This document shows positions 8,448 to 17,218 of a stretch of 64,000 nt of DNA, piece after piece. The notes under the pieces are model-generated. The model saw only the letters and a list, made by a program, of their open reading frames with translations, was not told where the DNA came from and did not search any database. Both the position numbers and the translations under genes were made by a program. The stretch's first letter is position 1. Every line of letters begins with the position of its first letter. Origin of the DNA: Deltaproteobacteria bacterium (GTDB lineage Bacteria; Desulfobacterota; Syntrophobacteria; Syntrophobacterales; Syntrophobacteraceae); NCBI GenBank assembly GCA_012517315.1, contig JAAYVE010000019.1, forward strand, positions 62,001 through 126,000, in the 5' to 3' direction.

Positions 8448-10296
8448 GACTGATTCTCCGGCTCATGACACCGTGAGGCGAACAGGTGCCTTGGGCTTCG
8501 TGAAGACCGGTCTGCTGGCGATAGATGCCGGCATAGAAGGGACTCCCCTGCATGAGTTGCTCGTGCCTTCCCTTCGCCACAATGCGCCCGCCCTCCATGA
8601 CCACGATTTCCTGGGCGTCGGCCAAAGGGGCCACCCGGTGGGAGACGACGATGCATGTGCGTCCCTTCAGATAGCCTGCGATGGAACGGATGATGGTGTG
8701 CTCCGTTTCCATGTCCACTGCGGAAAGACCGTCATCGATGATGAGAATGGGGCGATCGAGGAGCAGGGCTCGGGCAATGGCAAGCCGCTGGCGCTGCCCC
8801 CCCGAGAGCTTTACGCCACGCTCCCCGATGCGTGTCTGGTACCCATCTTTCATGGCGACAATTTCATCATGAATGGCCGCCGCCCTTGCTGCGGCCTCCG
8901 TCTCTTCTTGGGTTGCATCGGGCTTGCCTAGGGTGATGTTGAAGGCGATGGTTTCTGAAAAAAGGGTCACTTCCTGGGGCACATAGGCGATTGACGCCCT
9001 CACCTTGTCCAGTGAGAGGTGATTGACGTCAACTCCGTCGAGAAAGATCCTTCCCTCCTCGACGGGATAGAGACGGGCAAGGAGGTGGCACAGGGTTGTC
9101 TTGCCCGAACCCGTTCTTCCCACGATCCCCAGGAATTGCCCTGCGTGGATTTCCAGGTGTACGCATTCTAGACTGGGAACTTGTTGCCCTGGATATTGGA
9201 AAGAGAGATCCCTGACGACAATCTCCCCTCTTGCCCTCAGGTCCAGCCCCCCCTTCTCCTGGGTCAGGTCCCTCAACACCGGTTTTTCTCGAAAAAGGTC
9301 TTCGATTCGATGCAATGAGGTGACACCCCTTTGAAAGAGGTCTGCCACCCAACCGATGGCCATCATGGGCCATGTCATCAGGAAAAGATAGCTGATGAAA
9401 GCGACGAGATCCCCCGCCGTGATGATCCCCTCTATGGTCAGGCGCCCCCCAAAATAGATGACCAGGAGCATGCTCCCATTGCCCACCAGGCCGGAGAGAG
9501 GGAACAGTGTGCCATAGATGGCGGAAAGCCACAGATTCTCCTTCACATAGGCGCGTCCCATGGCATGGAAACGACCGCTTTGCCGATCTTCCTGGTTATA
9601 TGCCTTGATGAGCCTGATGTTCGAAAAAGTGGCCCGGGCAAATTCCGTCATGGCTGCAAACTCCTCCTGGACTTTTTTGAACCGCACGTGCAGCTTAGAG
9701 GAAAGAAGGCGGGTGAAGACTGCCAAAAGGGGCATGGGAAGGACGGCGATGAGGGTGAGTGTCGGATTGATGTAGGCCATGAAAGCCACGGCCGCCAGCC
9801 CCATGAAGCAGGCGTCCACGAACGCCACTAGGCCCATCCCGCTGGCGAGCTGGACCGAAGAGAGGTCGTTTGTGGCGAGGGCCATGATTTCACCTGTCGG
9901 CTTGCGTTGAAAGAATGTCCGGTCGAGCGTGAGGATGTGAGAAAACAGACGATCCCTCAGGTGACTCTCCAACAGGCGTGAAAAGCCCAGCAGCATTTCC
10001 CTCCAAAAGTAGCGGAAGACCCCTATGAGGATTGACAAAGAGACAATGTACCCCCCGTACCAGGCAAGGGCAGTGGGACTTGACGTGCCACGTTGAAGAT
10101 CATCCACAGCCCACTTGATGACCCTGGGAATGATCAGCTGAAGGGTATCGACCAGCACGAGGGCCATGAGTCCGAGAAGGACTCGCTTCCAGTATCTTCT
10201 GAAATAGGGCGCAATGACTCTCAAAGACGACCATGGGCTCGTGCCCCTGTGATTCCGCTCGCCTGCTCCTTCATGCGAGAAAAAACTCCCCTTCAC
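8437..10296 (-). CDS. ABC exporter half-transporter, degenerate-site subunit
   Basis: The 619-residue protein has a membrane domain followed by an ATPase domain. Walker A is GRTGSGKTT and the signature is LSGGQRQRLAIARAL. Walker B is ILIIDDGLSAVD, with Asp in place of the catalytic Glu. The switch His is kept (IVVSHRV). One subunit with Asp or another residue at this position is the hallmark of asymmetric heterodimeric exporters, where only one ATP site hydrolyses well. The start is GTG at 10296, directly after the TAG of the flavoprotein gene, with AGGAG upstream. It overlaps the next ABC gene by 11 bp. Confidence 0.9.
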   Translation of the reverse strand: MKGSFFSHEGAGERNHRGTSPWSSLRVIAPYFRRYWKRVLLGLMALVLVDTLQLIIPRVIKWAVDDLQRGTSSPTALAWYGGYIVSLSILIGVFRYFWREMLLGFSRLLESHLRDRLFSHILTLDRTFFQRKPTGEIMALATNDLSSVQLASGMGLVAFVDACFMGLAAVAFMAYINPTLTLIAVLPMPLLAVFTRLLSSKLHVRFKKVQEEFAAMTEFARATFSNIRLIKAYNQEDRQSGRFHAMGRAYVKENLWLSAIYGTLFPLSGLVGNGSMLLVIYFGGRLTIEGIITAGDLVAFISYLFLMTWPMMAIGWVADLFQRGVTSLHRIEDLFREKPVLRDLTQEKGGLDLRARGEIVVRDLSFQYPGQQVPSLECVHLEIHAGQFLGIVGRTGSGKTTLCHLLARLYPVEEGRIFLDGVDVNHLSLDKVRASIAYVPQEVTLFSETIAFNITLGKPDATQEETEAAARAAAIHDEIVAMKDGYQTRIGERGVKLSGGQRQRLAIARALLLDRPILIIDDGLSAVDMETEHTIIRSIAGYLKGRTCIVVSHRVAPLADAQEIVVMEGGRIVAKGRHEQLMQGSPFYAGIYRQQTGLHEAQGTCSPHGVMSRRISHAS

Positions 10297-10905
10297 CTAT
10301 CCGACCTGCTCCTTCGTTCCATTGAAGAGGGCCCGGGCGAATTCCTTCCCGGTTTCATAGGATTCCTCGAGATACTGGGGATGCCGGTGGACTTCCCCTT
10401 CAAAGTCCAGTCCCCGGTACAAGAGGGAGCGCCACAACACCAGGTCCAGGGTCTCCAGAAAGTATTTCACGGTGAGAAGCGCTCCATCGAAAAGTTTTCT
10501 CCCTTTCGTTGCCCCAACGGATATGAAAAGGCCCTTGCCCCGTGGCCGCAACTGCCCCATCGGCACCGCATCGATCCAGTGTTTCTTGACCCACAGGGCT
10601 TGGCATCGATCCATCATGATTTTTGTGTGGGCGCTCACCGCGTAAAAGAAGATGGGGGACGCAAGCATGACTCCCGAAGACTCCAGGAAGAGATCGTGGA
10701 GCCCTTGAAAGTCATCTTGAATGCTACATCGACCCTTTTCCTTGCATCCATAGATCTCCAGGCAGGGAGAGATTCTCATGTCCCTCAGGACCACTTCCAC
10801 CACGTCGGCGTTGACTGCGCGCGCCCCTGCCACGGCCTGGCGAAGAAGGACTGCCGTATTTCCGTTGCGCCGGGGACTTCCATATATGGCGACGATCTTT
10901 CCCAT
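10297..10905 (-). CDS. NADPH-dependent FMN reductase / flavodoxin-like iron-sulfur flavoprotein family protein
   Basis: The 202-residue protein starts with a flavodoxin-like strand and phosphate loop (IVAIYGSPRRNGNTAVLL), typical of NADPH:FMN reductases. VMLASPIFFYAVSAHTKIMM near 80-100 matches the FMN-binding segment of the flavodoxin_2/Isf family. A reduced Cys set (C-x5-C-x5-C around residues 48-60) stands where iron-sulfur flavoproteins carry a compact CxxCxxC cluster. A 4Fe-4S cluster is therefore uncertain. The start at 10905 has GGGAGG 6 bp upstream. It abuts the ABC exporter gene without a gap and is likely the first gene of that operon. Confidence 0.8.
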   Translation of the reverse strand: MGKIVAIYGSPRRNGNTAVLLRQAVAGARAVNADVVEVVLRDMRISPCLEIYGCKEKGRCSIQDDFQGLHDLFLESSGVMLASPIFFYAVSAHTKIMMDRCQALWVKKHWIDAVPMGQLRPRGKGLFISVGATKGRKLFDGALLTVKYFLETLDLVLWRSLLYRGLDFEGEVHRHPQYLEESYETGKEFARALFNGTKEQVG

Positions 10906-11236
10906 TGCGCCTCCCTGCATATCACAGCTATTTGTAAGCATCCTCCATACTTTTTGCCAGCGCTCTCCGATCAGTCCTGAGAGAGAGCCGAAGGGTCCAT
11001 CTCTCAACCAGCCCCTTTGCATGTTTTCCCCGGGGGAACAGGGAGCAAGCGGATGGCCCAAAAAAAAGTCCTCTCCCGGGCGGCTTGTGGAAAGCTTTTC
11101 CCTGGGAGAAGACGAAAAGAACCGGAGGGTACCGCTGGCGATTCCACGACAAGCCGCTCTGTAGAGCATCCCGGTGAAATGACGGGCGATTGAATCCATG
11201 GGAGGAGAGACGGACCCTCCTCCAAACCCTGCAATC
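10906..11236. other. 331-bp intergenic region
   Basis: Lies between two minus-strand genes. The frame of the flavoprotein remains open upstream to 11199 but encodes Ser/Arg/Pro-rich sequence without family features. A run of eight A residues occurs near 11060. No gene, RNA or clear promoter was recognised. Confidence 0.4.
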
Positions 11237-13246
11237 CTATGCCTTCAGGATGCGGGCATCGATCACCACCATGCCCTCCGGGTAAGCCACAACAGGATTC
11301 AGGTCGATTTCGACAATGTCTGGGTGGGTTTCTGCGATCTGGGCCAACTTGAGCAACCCATCCAAAATGGCCCCTTCATCCACCATCCTTTGGCCCCTGT
11401 ACCCCTTCAACAAAGGAGCCGCCTTGATTTCCCCCAGCATTTCCCGGGCATCCTCCCGTGTCAGGGGCAGAAGCCTTAGGGTCACATCCCGGAAAAGTTC
11501 CACCGCCACACCCCCAAGTCCGAAAAGAATCACCGGACCAAACTGTGGATCGCGGCTCATTCCCATGATGAGCTCCAAACCCGGAGCGGCCATCGCACTG
11601 ACCACCACTCCGTTGATTCTCGCACTGGGCGAATGCCTGCGAATGTCCTCCATCATCACATCGAACGCTCTTCTCAGCCCCTGGGCGGACTGGATGTTCA
11701 AGCGCACGCCTCCCGCATCGGATTTGTGGAGGATATCCGGTGAGTCGATTTTCAGGCACACGGGAAAACCCATCTGGTGGGCCATGTGCACCGCTTTCCC
11801 CGGGCTGTCCGCCGCCCGGCTGATGATGCAATCGAAGCCCTGAGCCTTGAGAAAATTGAGACTCTCGTAAAAGCTCATCTGGGATCGCCCGACCGCGGTG
11901 GGAAAGGTGTGGGAAGCCTTCTTTCCCCGCATGGCCGGGGGGATGAGCTGGGCAAGGGCGCGAATGCCCCGTTCCGGGGTCGGAAAAACAGGGATTCCCC
12001 TCCGGTGCATCTTCCGCCGTTCATCTCGCTCCACCTCGGCACCTCCCAGGAAGATGACCAGTTCGTTTCCTCCCGGAGTCACCACCTGTGATGCGTCCAC
12101 AATGGGGTCACCAAAGATGACACCCAAGGTGTCATAATAGGGACGTGCCCGTTTGATCACCTCCTGGAACATTTTGGCATTGGCGTCCCCGGTCAGATCC
12201 AGGGGATTTCCTCGGATGGCATGCGCGGGGATGATCCCTTCAAGCTTGGCAGCCAGCTCCGCAGGCAGGGGAGAAACATCGATTCCTTCCTGCTCGGAGG
12301 CGTCCGTGGCGAGGATCGCCGCCCCGCCGGAGGTCGTGATGAAAAGGATCGTGTTTCCCTTGGGAGGTGCCAGGTAGGCCAAGCCTTTTGCAAAATCGTA
12401 AAATTCCTCGATGCTGTTGGCCCGCACCACACCGTGTCGCTGGAAAAGAGATGAATAGAGGGCATCCGAACCGGCGAGGGATTTCGTATGGGATTCCGCC
12501 GCCACTTTTCCTTTGGGGGTCCTGCCGGATTTCAGGACAACCAACGGTTTCGTTATGGATCGCAGCATTTTCTGAAAACGGTCAGGGGCCTTAATACCCT
12601 CCAGGTATGCAGCGATCACGCTGGTGTTGGGATCGTTCTCGAAAAACTGGATGAGATCCGTTTCGTCCACATCGGCCCTGTTCCCCAAACTCACAAAACT
12701 GGATACCCCCAGTTCTTCGTAAGAGAACCAGTCCATCATGGCCGCACCCACTGTCCCGCTCTGGCTGATGACCGCGACCCTGCCTTTCCGGGTCAAGAGA
12801 GGCCAGGACGCGCACAGCGGATGGTACGGATTGTTGACCCCCTGGCAATTGGGACCGATGAGGCGGATCCCGTAGCGGCGCGCCACCTCTGCTACTTGGT
12901 GCTGCAGCTCTTCTCCCTCCGCTCCCGCCTCGCTGAACCCTCCCGTGATGACCACTGCCCCCTTCACCCCCTTTTGCCCGCAGTCTTCCATTGCTTGGGG
13001 AACGAACCGGGCGGGAATGATGACCACCGCGAGGTCCACGCTTCCAGGGATCTCCTTGACATTGGTATAGCATGCAAGCCCCAAAATGGACCGGCTCTTG
13101 GGGTTGATGGGATAGACCTTCCCGGGGAAGCCGCCCTCAAGGAGGTTCTTCAGAATTTCATTTCCCAGCTTCCCCGCAGCCTCCGAAGCTCCGATGACGG
13201 CCACACTGGCAGGGCTGAAGAAAGCGGAAAGACCCTTGGATTCCAT
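11237..13246 (-). CDS. Acetyl/acyl-CoA synthetase (ADP-forming), fused alpha-beta type
   Basis: The 669-residue protein joins both halves of an NDP-forming acyl-CoA synthetase. The alpha half opens with a CoA-binding fold (SVAVIGASEAAGKLGNEILK). It contains RLIGPNCQGVNN and carries a candidate phospho-His in ESHTKSLAGSDALYSSLF near residue 255. The beta half is an ATP-grasp domain that begins near residue 455 (LNFLKAQGFDCIISRAA) and includes LKIDSPDILHKSDAGGVRLN. The enzyme would interconvert an acyl-CoA, ADP and phosphate with the free acid, CoA and ATP. That suits an anaerobe gaining ATP from organic-acid oxidation or fermentation. The start at 13246 has GGGAGG upstream. A thioesterase gene follows the same direction upstream. 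Confidence 0.88.
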   Translation of the reverse strand: MESKGLSAFFSPASVAVIGASEAAGKLGNEILKNLLEGGFPGKVYPINPKSRSILGLACYTNVKEIPGSVDLAVVIIPARFVPQAMEDCGQKGVKGAVVITGGFSEAGAEGEELQHQVAEVARRYGIRLIGPNCQGVNNPYHPLCASWPLLTRKGRVAVISQSGTVGAAMMDWFSYEELGVSSFVSLGNRADVDETDLIQFFENDPNTSVIAAYLEGIKAPDRFQKMLRSITKPLVVLKSGRTPKGKVAAESHTKSLAGSDALYSSLFQRHGVVRANSIEEFYDFAKGLAYLAPPKGNTILFITTSGGAAILATDASEQEGIDVSPLPAELAAKLEGIIPAHAIRGNPLDLTGDANAKMFQEVIKRARPYYDTLGVIFGDPIVDASQVVTPGGNELVIFLGGAEVERDERRKMHRRGIPVFPTPERGIRALAQLIPPAMRGKKASHTFPTAVGRSQMSFYESLNFLKAQGFDCIISRAADSPGKAVHMAHQMGFPVCLKIDSPDILHKSDAGGVRLNIQSAQGLRRAFDVMMEDIRRHSPSARINGVVVSAMAAPGLELIMGMSRDPQFGPVILFGLGGVAVELFRDVTLRLLPLTREDAREMLGEIKAAPLLKGYRGQRMVDEGAILDGLLKLAQIAETHPDIVEIDLNPVVAYPEGMVVIDARILKA

Positions 13247-13373
13247 GATGCCCTCCCTTGCTGCATTCTGTGGATATCTCCCGCGCCGCACCCCCACACG
13301 ATCCGTCGGCACAAGAAGACCCTGCGACGCAAACGAAGATCCGGTAGGGGACGACAGGCGATCTCTTTCCCAC

Positions 13374-13778
13374 CTAGGTCATTTTCTTCGCCTTTTCCTT
13401 GACCCGTCCGTTGAACTTATCGGCCTGGATAATGAAGCGCTCATGGGAAGCTTCACCGATCTTTTCCACTTCGTCAAACGCCTCTAAACGGAAAGTCAGC
13501 TTCCGACCCTCCACGGCCACGATCTCCGTCTTCACCCGCACTTCCATTCCAAGAGGCGTGGCCGCCGTGTGTTTGAGATCCATGGAGATGCCGACGGACT
13601 GCTCCCCCTGCTGCAGGTGTTGATCCATCAGCTCCGCCGACACGCGCTCCATGAGACCCCCAAGAAAAGGGGTGGCAAATACGTCGGGCAAGTTCGGATA
13701 AAAAACTCGAGCGGAATGTTCAGGCAGCGTCTTGATTTTCACCTCATGGGTCATACCAGGCGCAAATGGTGTACTCAT
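13374..13778 (-). CDS. Hotdog-fold thioesterase family protein
   Basis: The 134-residue product resembles small hotdog thioesterases of the FlK-like type. It contains PDVFATPFLGGLMERVSAEL near 29-48, where family members carry a Thr/Glu/His catalytic environment. AATPLGMEVRVKTEIVAVEG near 74-93 and a C-terminal SHERFII strand follow. Such enzymes hydrolyse acyl-CoA thioesters in the cytoplasm. It begins at ATG 13778 with GGAGGG 6 bp upstream; the frame extends further upstream without a better site. It lies 127 bp before the acyl-CoA synthetase on the same strand, suggesting a shared role in CoA-ester metabolism. Confidence 0.75.
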   Translation of the reverse strand: MSTPFAPGMTHEVKIKTLPEHSARVFYPNLPDVFATPFLGGLMERVSAELMDQHLQQGEQSVGISMDLKHTAATPLGMEVRVKTEIVAVEGRKLTFRLEAFDEVEKIGEASHERFIIQADKFNGRVKEKAKKMT

Positions 13779-14281
13779 GAAACCCTCCAAATCCTGTCGT
13801 TGGCGTTGACTCCCAATGGAGCGATTCTCGCAAATGCCTGCGGGAAGCGGTGCCTGGCGGGTCATCAGCACCCATCAATGCCTTCCACACTTCCCAGCAG
13901 ACAATCCGGCTTTCTCCCCGCCCTCACCTGGAAGGCGAGGAGTTGGCGGGCACAACTGTCCACCATGGGTTGGCGAGAGCAAATGGAGATTGTCTCCTCC
14001 CTCGAAAATGAAGGAGCACGCAACCGGGAGGAGGCCAGAGCGGATCACCCCATCCCCCAAGCCCTCCCGCCAAAAGGGGAAAGGATCGGGTCATTCAAAG
14101 CCCCCCCCTCGAGACAAAGGCTTGGATGCCAACGGTCCAAGGGGAGCAAACCTGAAAAATCATGAAGCAGAGACGGCACAACTTCCTGCCGCTTTGGGAT
14201 TGAGAAGCCCTAGGGGGTTGTCCCCATGGGAGGAAATTACCTCAAGGCTCCCGAGTTGAACAACAAAAAAACCCTCTTCCA

Positions 14282-14310
14282 TTGACTCCCCAAAGAACCA
14301 TTCTTAGCAT
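14282..14310 (+). promoter_or_regulatory. Candidate sigma-70 promoter upstream of rubrerythrin
   Basis: TTGACT is followed after 17 bp by TAGCAT, 170 bp before the rubrerythrin start. The -35 is strong and the -10 is moderate (four of six). The long leader leaves room for a closer promoter. Confidence 0.35.
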
Positions 14311-14438
14311 GCTTCCATGTAGACGGGCGGTCTAAAGCTCAATCAATATGCATGCGGCCTTTTTTCACACTATCAAGATCGTTTTTTTGTTTTCCAATAC
14401 ACGCAGATGGCGCATCGTCGATAGGTGCGTGATGCGCA

Positions 14439-14453
14439 TGGTAATGATTACGG
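14439..14453 (+). promoter_or_regulatory. Candidate PerR/Fur-type operator
   Basis: TGGTAATGATTACGG contains the perfect 5-1-5 palindrome GTAATGATTAC and matches the TGATAATnATTATCA Fur-superfamily box at most positions. It lies 26 bp before the rubrerythrin ATG. PerR control of rubrerythrin is known in Desulfovibrio and Clostridium, so the position makes biological sense, but no perR gene is in the window. Confidence 0.42.
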
Positions 14454-14479
14454 CCAACAACAAAAGCAGGAGGATCACT

Positions 14480-14974
14480 ATGTCAAAGACTTTGCAGAAT
14501 CTTAAAGAGGCATTCGCAGGGGAGTCCCAGGCAAATCGCAAATATCTCGCCTTCGCTCAGAAGGCCGAAGATGAGTTCCTTCACGGTGTCGCAAAGCTTT
14601 TTCGTGCTGTGGCGGAAGCGGAGACCATACACGCTCACAAGCACCTGAGGGTAATGGACGGCGTCAAGTCCACCAAGGAAAACCTCAAGGAAGCCCTCGC
14701 AGGGGAAATGCACGAGGTGAAAAGCATGTACCCCCAAATGATCGCCGACGCCAAAGAGGAAGGTCAAAAGTCTGCCGAGATCAGCTTCAACTACGCGAAC
14801 GAGGTTGAAAAAATGCACGCGGCCCTTTACACCAAAGCCCTTGAGGATCCCGATCACTTTCCTGTACAGGATTATTACGTGTGCAAGATCTGCGGTGCTA
14901 CCGTGCCCAACGAAGCCCCCGACACCTGCCCCGTTTGCGGAGCCAACAAGAAGGCTTTCTACAAAGTCGACTGA
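14480..14974 (+). CDS. rbr: Rubrerythrin
   Basis: The 164-residue protein has a ferritin-like four-helix domain, with diiron ligands in EAFAGESQANRKYLAFA (helix 1), EAETIHAHKHL, ALAGEMHEVKSMYPQM and NEVEKMHAALY. The C-terminal rubredoxin domain has CKICG and CPVCGANK. It reduces hydrogen peroxide to water with electrons from rubredoxin and protects anaerobes from oxidative stress. The start at 14480 has AGGAGG 7 bp upstream; the frame is open upstream to 14348 but that part is unrelated. A Fur/PerR-like site stands just before the gene. The length is at the short end for rubrerythrins, as in the compact clade. Confidence 0.95.
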   Translation: MSKTLQNLKEAFAGESQANRKYLAFAQKAEDEFLHGVAKLFRAVAEAETIHAHKHLRVMDGVKSTKENLKEALAGEMHEVKSMYPQMIADAKEEGQKSAEISFNYANEVEKMHAALYTKALEDPDHFPVQDYYVCKICGATVPNEAPDTCPVCGANKKAFYKVD

Positions 14975-15300
14975 CGTCACCAGGAAAACAGGTTCCCTGA
15001 GTATACCCCCTTCCACCTCTGTGCAGACAAACGACGGGGGAGGTTTGCGAAGGACTTGCAAGCCTCCCCGCCATTTCACCTGACCGGGCTCATCCCTTTT
15101 TATGCCCGTTTAGGTTTGAAAGTGGCGCTCTTGGGCGCACCCAGAGACGTGCAGAGCGCAGAGAAAACCCGCCCTGTGTCTTCTCATCTTGGCGTGAGAA
15201 AAGAAATTTTGCAACCTTCACGAGTATATTTCGTGCCCGTTGCCCCTATCCCTCCCAGCGCCAGGGAAGTCTCACCGGGACAGTGATCTTGCGATCCGCG
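14975..15300. other. 326-bp convergent intergenic region with a hairpin
   Basis: No gene is supported. A stem of 12 bp with one G-U pair (15037-15048 with 15058-15069, 9-nt loop) lies 60 bp after the rubrerythrin stop. It lacks a T-run, so it may be a Rho-assisted terminator or an mRNA 3' stabiliser. Confidence 0.4.
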
Positions 15301-16713
15301 TCAGGAACGCATGCTCAGGCCATGCGCTTTGAGTAGCTCATACAGATGGGCTCTGGAAAGCCCAGAGATACCGCATGCTTTCGTGACACTCCCTTCAGAG
15401 GCGGCAACGAGCTGCTGCAAGTAAGACCGATCTTTCGCTTTTCTAAATTCCCTGAGAGAAGGCAGTTCTGAAGCAGTGGCCTGTCTCACACCCTGCTCAG
15501 GCCGGGAATCCATATCATCGGCAGGGGTGAATGCGGTCCTGCTGAGATAGACTCTGAAGTCATCGGGCAGGTGCTTCGGAAAAAGCGTCCGGGAATCCTG
15601 GCACATGGTCACTGCACTCTCGAGCACACGAAAAAGCTCCCGGACATTCCCCGGCCAGTGGTAACTCCTCAAGGCATCCATGAATTCAGGTGAATACCCC
15701 TTGGGATCCATGCCCCTACGGTTGCATATCTTCTGGATGTAATGCTCCGCCAGTTCCGTGACGTCATTCTCCCGCTCTCTCAAAGGAGGCAGTTCCAGGG
15801 TAAACGCCCTCAGTCGAAAGTAGAGGTCTTCCCGGAAAGCTTCATTCTTCACCATTTCCTCGATGTTCTTGTTTGTGGCCGCGATGATCCTAAAATCGCT
15901 GTAAATTTCCCTTTGCCCCCCAAGGGGGCGAAACCTCCGTTCTTCAAGGACACGCAGGAACGCCTTCTGTACAGCAAGAGGCAGATCCCCTACCTCGTCG
16001 AGGAATAGAGTCCCCCCGTCCGCTTGTTTGAAAAGCCCGTCTCTGGGCCGGTCCGCACCGGTGAAGGCTCCTTTTTCATATCCGAACAGAATGCTTTCCA
16101 CCAGTGTTTCTGGCAGCACCGAGCAATCAAGGGTGACAAAGGGTTTGCCGCCCCGGCTGCTGTTGTTGTGGATGGCGAGGGCAAAAACACCTTTCCCTGT
16201 GCCCGTCTCACCCGTGATCAACACGTCGATGTCGGCGCTCACCAACTGCGCGAGAATTTCAAAGGAGGCCTTCATCCGCGAACTACTGCCGACGATCCCG
16301 TTCAGGTTGAGATTGGAAACCGCCCGCCTGCGGACTCGCAGTCGGCGCTCCTCACGGTACTGGAGGGCACGGACCAGTGGGAGCGTGATCCGCTGCAGAG
16401 ACGACGGTTTCTCAATGTAGTCCCAGGCCCCGCTCCGAATAGCCAGTTCTGCCCCATCGGCGTCTCCTGCACCCGTAATGATGATCACCTCCGGGGGGAA
16501 CTCCCCTTCACGAATGCCGGGAAGTGCGCTCAAACCGTTGCCGTCGGGCAGGCGAACATCCAGGAAGACAACGTCGTAAGCTCCGGAGGTCTTCTCCTTA
16601 AGCCCCTCCTCGAGCGTATGGGTAGACACGCATCGGTGCCCCATGCCTGTCACCAGCTTTGAGAGGATGCCACACATCATTTTGTCGTCGTCAATGATCA
16701 GTATGTTCGCCAT
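15301..16713 (-). CDS. Sigma-54-dependent response regulator (NtrC family)
   Basis: The 470-residue protein has a receiver domain (about 1-120; phospho-Asp in VVFLDVRLPDG, Lys in IEKP). An AAA+ domain follows, with Walker A GETGTGKG, the sigma-54 contact loop GAFTGAD and Walker B GGTLFLDEVGD. The C-terminus is a Fis-type helix-turn-helix (SVTKACGISGLSRAHLYELL). It would activate sigma-54 promoters when phosphorylated. The start at 16713 fits the domain; a longer start at 16752 would lie deeper in the upstream DUF1285 gene. It overlaps that gene by 23 bp. No histidine kinase is adjacent, so its partner is elsewhere. Confidence 0.92.
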   Translation of the reverse strand: MANILIIDDDKMMCGILSKLVTGMGHRCVSTHTLEEGLKEKTSGAYDVVFLDVRLPDGNGLSALPGIREGEFPPEVIIITGAGDADGAELAIRSGAWDYIEKPSSLQRITLPLVRALQYREERRLRVRRRAVSNLNLNGIVGSSSRMKASFEILAQLVSADIDVLITGETGTGKGVFALAIHNNSSRGGKPFVTLDCSVLPETLVESILFGYEKGAFTGADRPRDGLFKQADGGTLFLDEVGDLPLAVQKAFLRVLEERRFRPLGGQREIYSDFRIIAATNKNIEEMVKNEAFREDLYFRLRAFTLELPPLRERENDVTELAEHYIQKICNRRGMDPKGYSPEFMDALRSYHWPGNVRELFRVLESAVTMCQDSRTLFPKHLPDDFRVYLSRTAFTPADDMDSRPEQGVRQATASELPSLREFRKAKDRSYLQQLVAASEGSVTKACGISGLSRAHLYELLKAHGLSMRS

Positions 16714-17185
16714 ATTCCCGTGTTTCCATCCGAAGGGGAAATCTTCTCCCATTGAGCGTGATGAAGAACTCCCCCGTCCGTTCTTCTACCTCGACCCAGT
16801 CGGCGAACTGATAATAGGCGGGCCTCGAGAACCGACCGGGAAACCGCCCCCGCCGCACACGGCAATAGAGCACATTCTCAGCGCCGACGTAAAGAGTGCC
16901 GGGGTCCAGCACCTCCACGGATGAAAGATGACGGAGCGATAAGAGGATCTCTTCCTCCCCCGTGTCTTTTCGGCGGGTGCGGTCCACCCTCGTGATGACG
17001 AATGGCGTGTCGGCCACATCCACTTCCTGGACACTCTCCCCGAAGGAGATGGCGTACCTGCCGTCTTCCTTGATCAGGAGGTGATCCAGCAGTGTCTCCA
17101 CAATATCGCTCCGAATGAGTTCGCGTCCATCGAAATGCCAGACGCCCTCCTTGTCCACCCAGATATTGCCGCATACCTGCTTCAT
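16691..17185 (-). CDS. DUF1285-like protein
   Basis: The 164-residue soluble protein matches the DUF1285 pattern. GNIWVDKEGVWHFDGREL near the start resembles the usual GDIDMRIARDGTW block. DGRYAISFGESVQEVDVADT near 42-61 resembles the central block in which a strand, a V-V-D-x-x motif and DAPF-type turns occur. The fold is beta-rich and its function is unknown. The 3' end overlaps the sigma-54 regulator, and dtd lies 33 bp upstream on the same strand, so the three genes form a likely operon. Assignment rests on motif memory and is moderate. Confidence 0.58.
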   Translation of the reverse strand: MKQVCGNIWVDKEGVWHFDGRELIRSDIVETLLDHLLIKEDGRYAISFGESVQEVDVADTPFVITRVDRTRRKDTGEEEILLSLRHLSSVEVLDPGTLYVGAENVLYCRVRRGRFPGRFSRPAYYQFADWVEVEERTGEFFITLNGRRFPLRMETREYGEHTDH

Positions 17186-17218
17186 GGTCGTTCCCGACCC
17201 CGAAATGATCCGCCCTCT

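Larger units (their letters stand above)
13779..14479. other. 701-bp divergent intergenic region with regulatory sites
   Basis: Separates the thioesterase gene (minus) from rubrerythrin (plus). Frames across 13816-14259 encode low-complexity Pro/Ser/Arg sequence and are not credible genes. The right half is AT-rich. It carries a candidate promoter (14282-14310), an inverted repeat GCGCATC/GATGCGC (14410-14416 and 14431-14437) and a Fur/PerR-like site (14439-14453). Confidence 0.45.

Noticed and set aside
10093-10980. A 295-codon plus-strand frame
   Set aside because: It is antisense to the flavoprotein and ABC exporter genes and is compositionally a shadow.
13816-14259. A 147-codon plus-strand frame upstream of rubrerythrin
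   Set aside because: It is rich in Pro, Ser, Gly and Arg, typical of random GC-rich sequence, and lacks a ribosome site.
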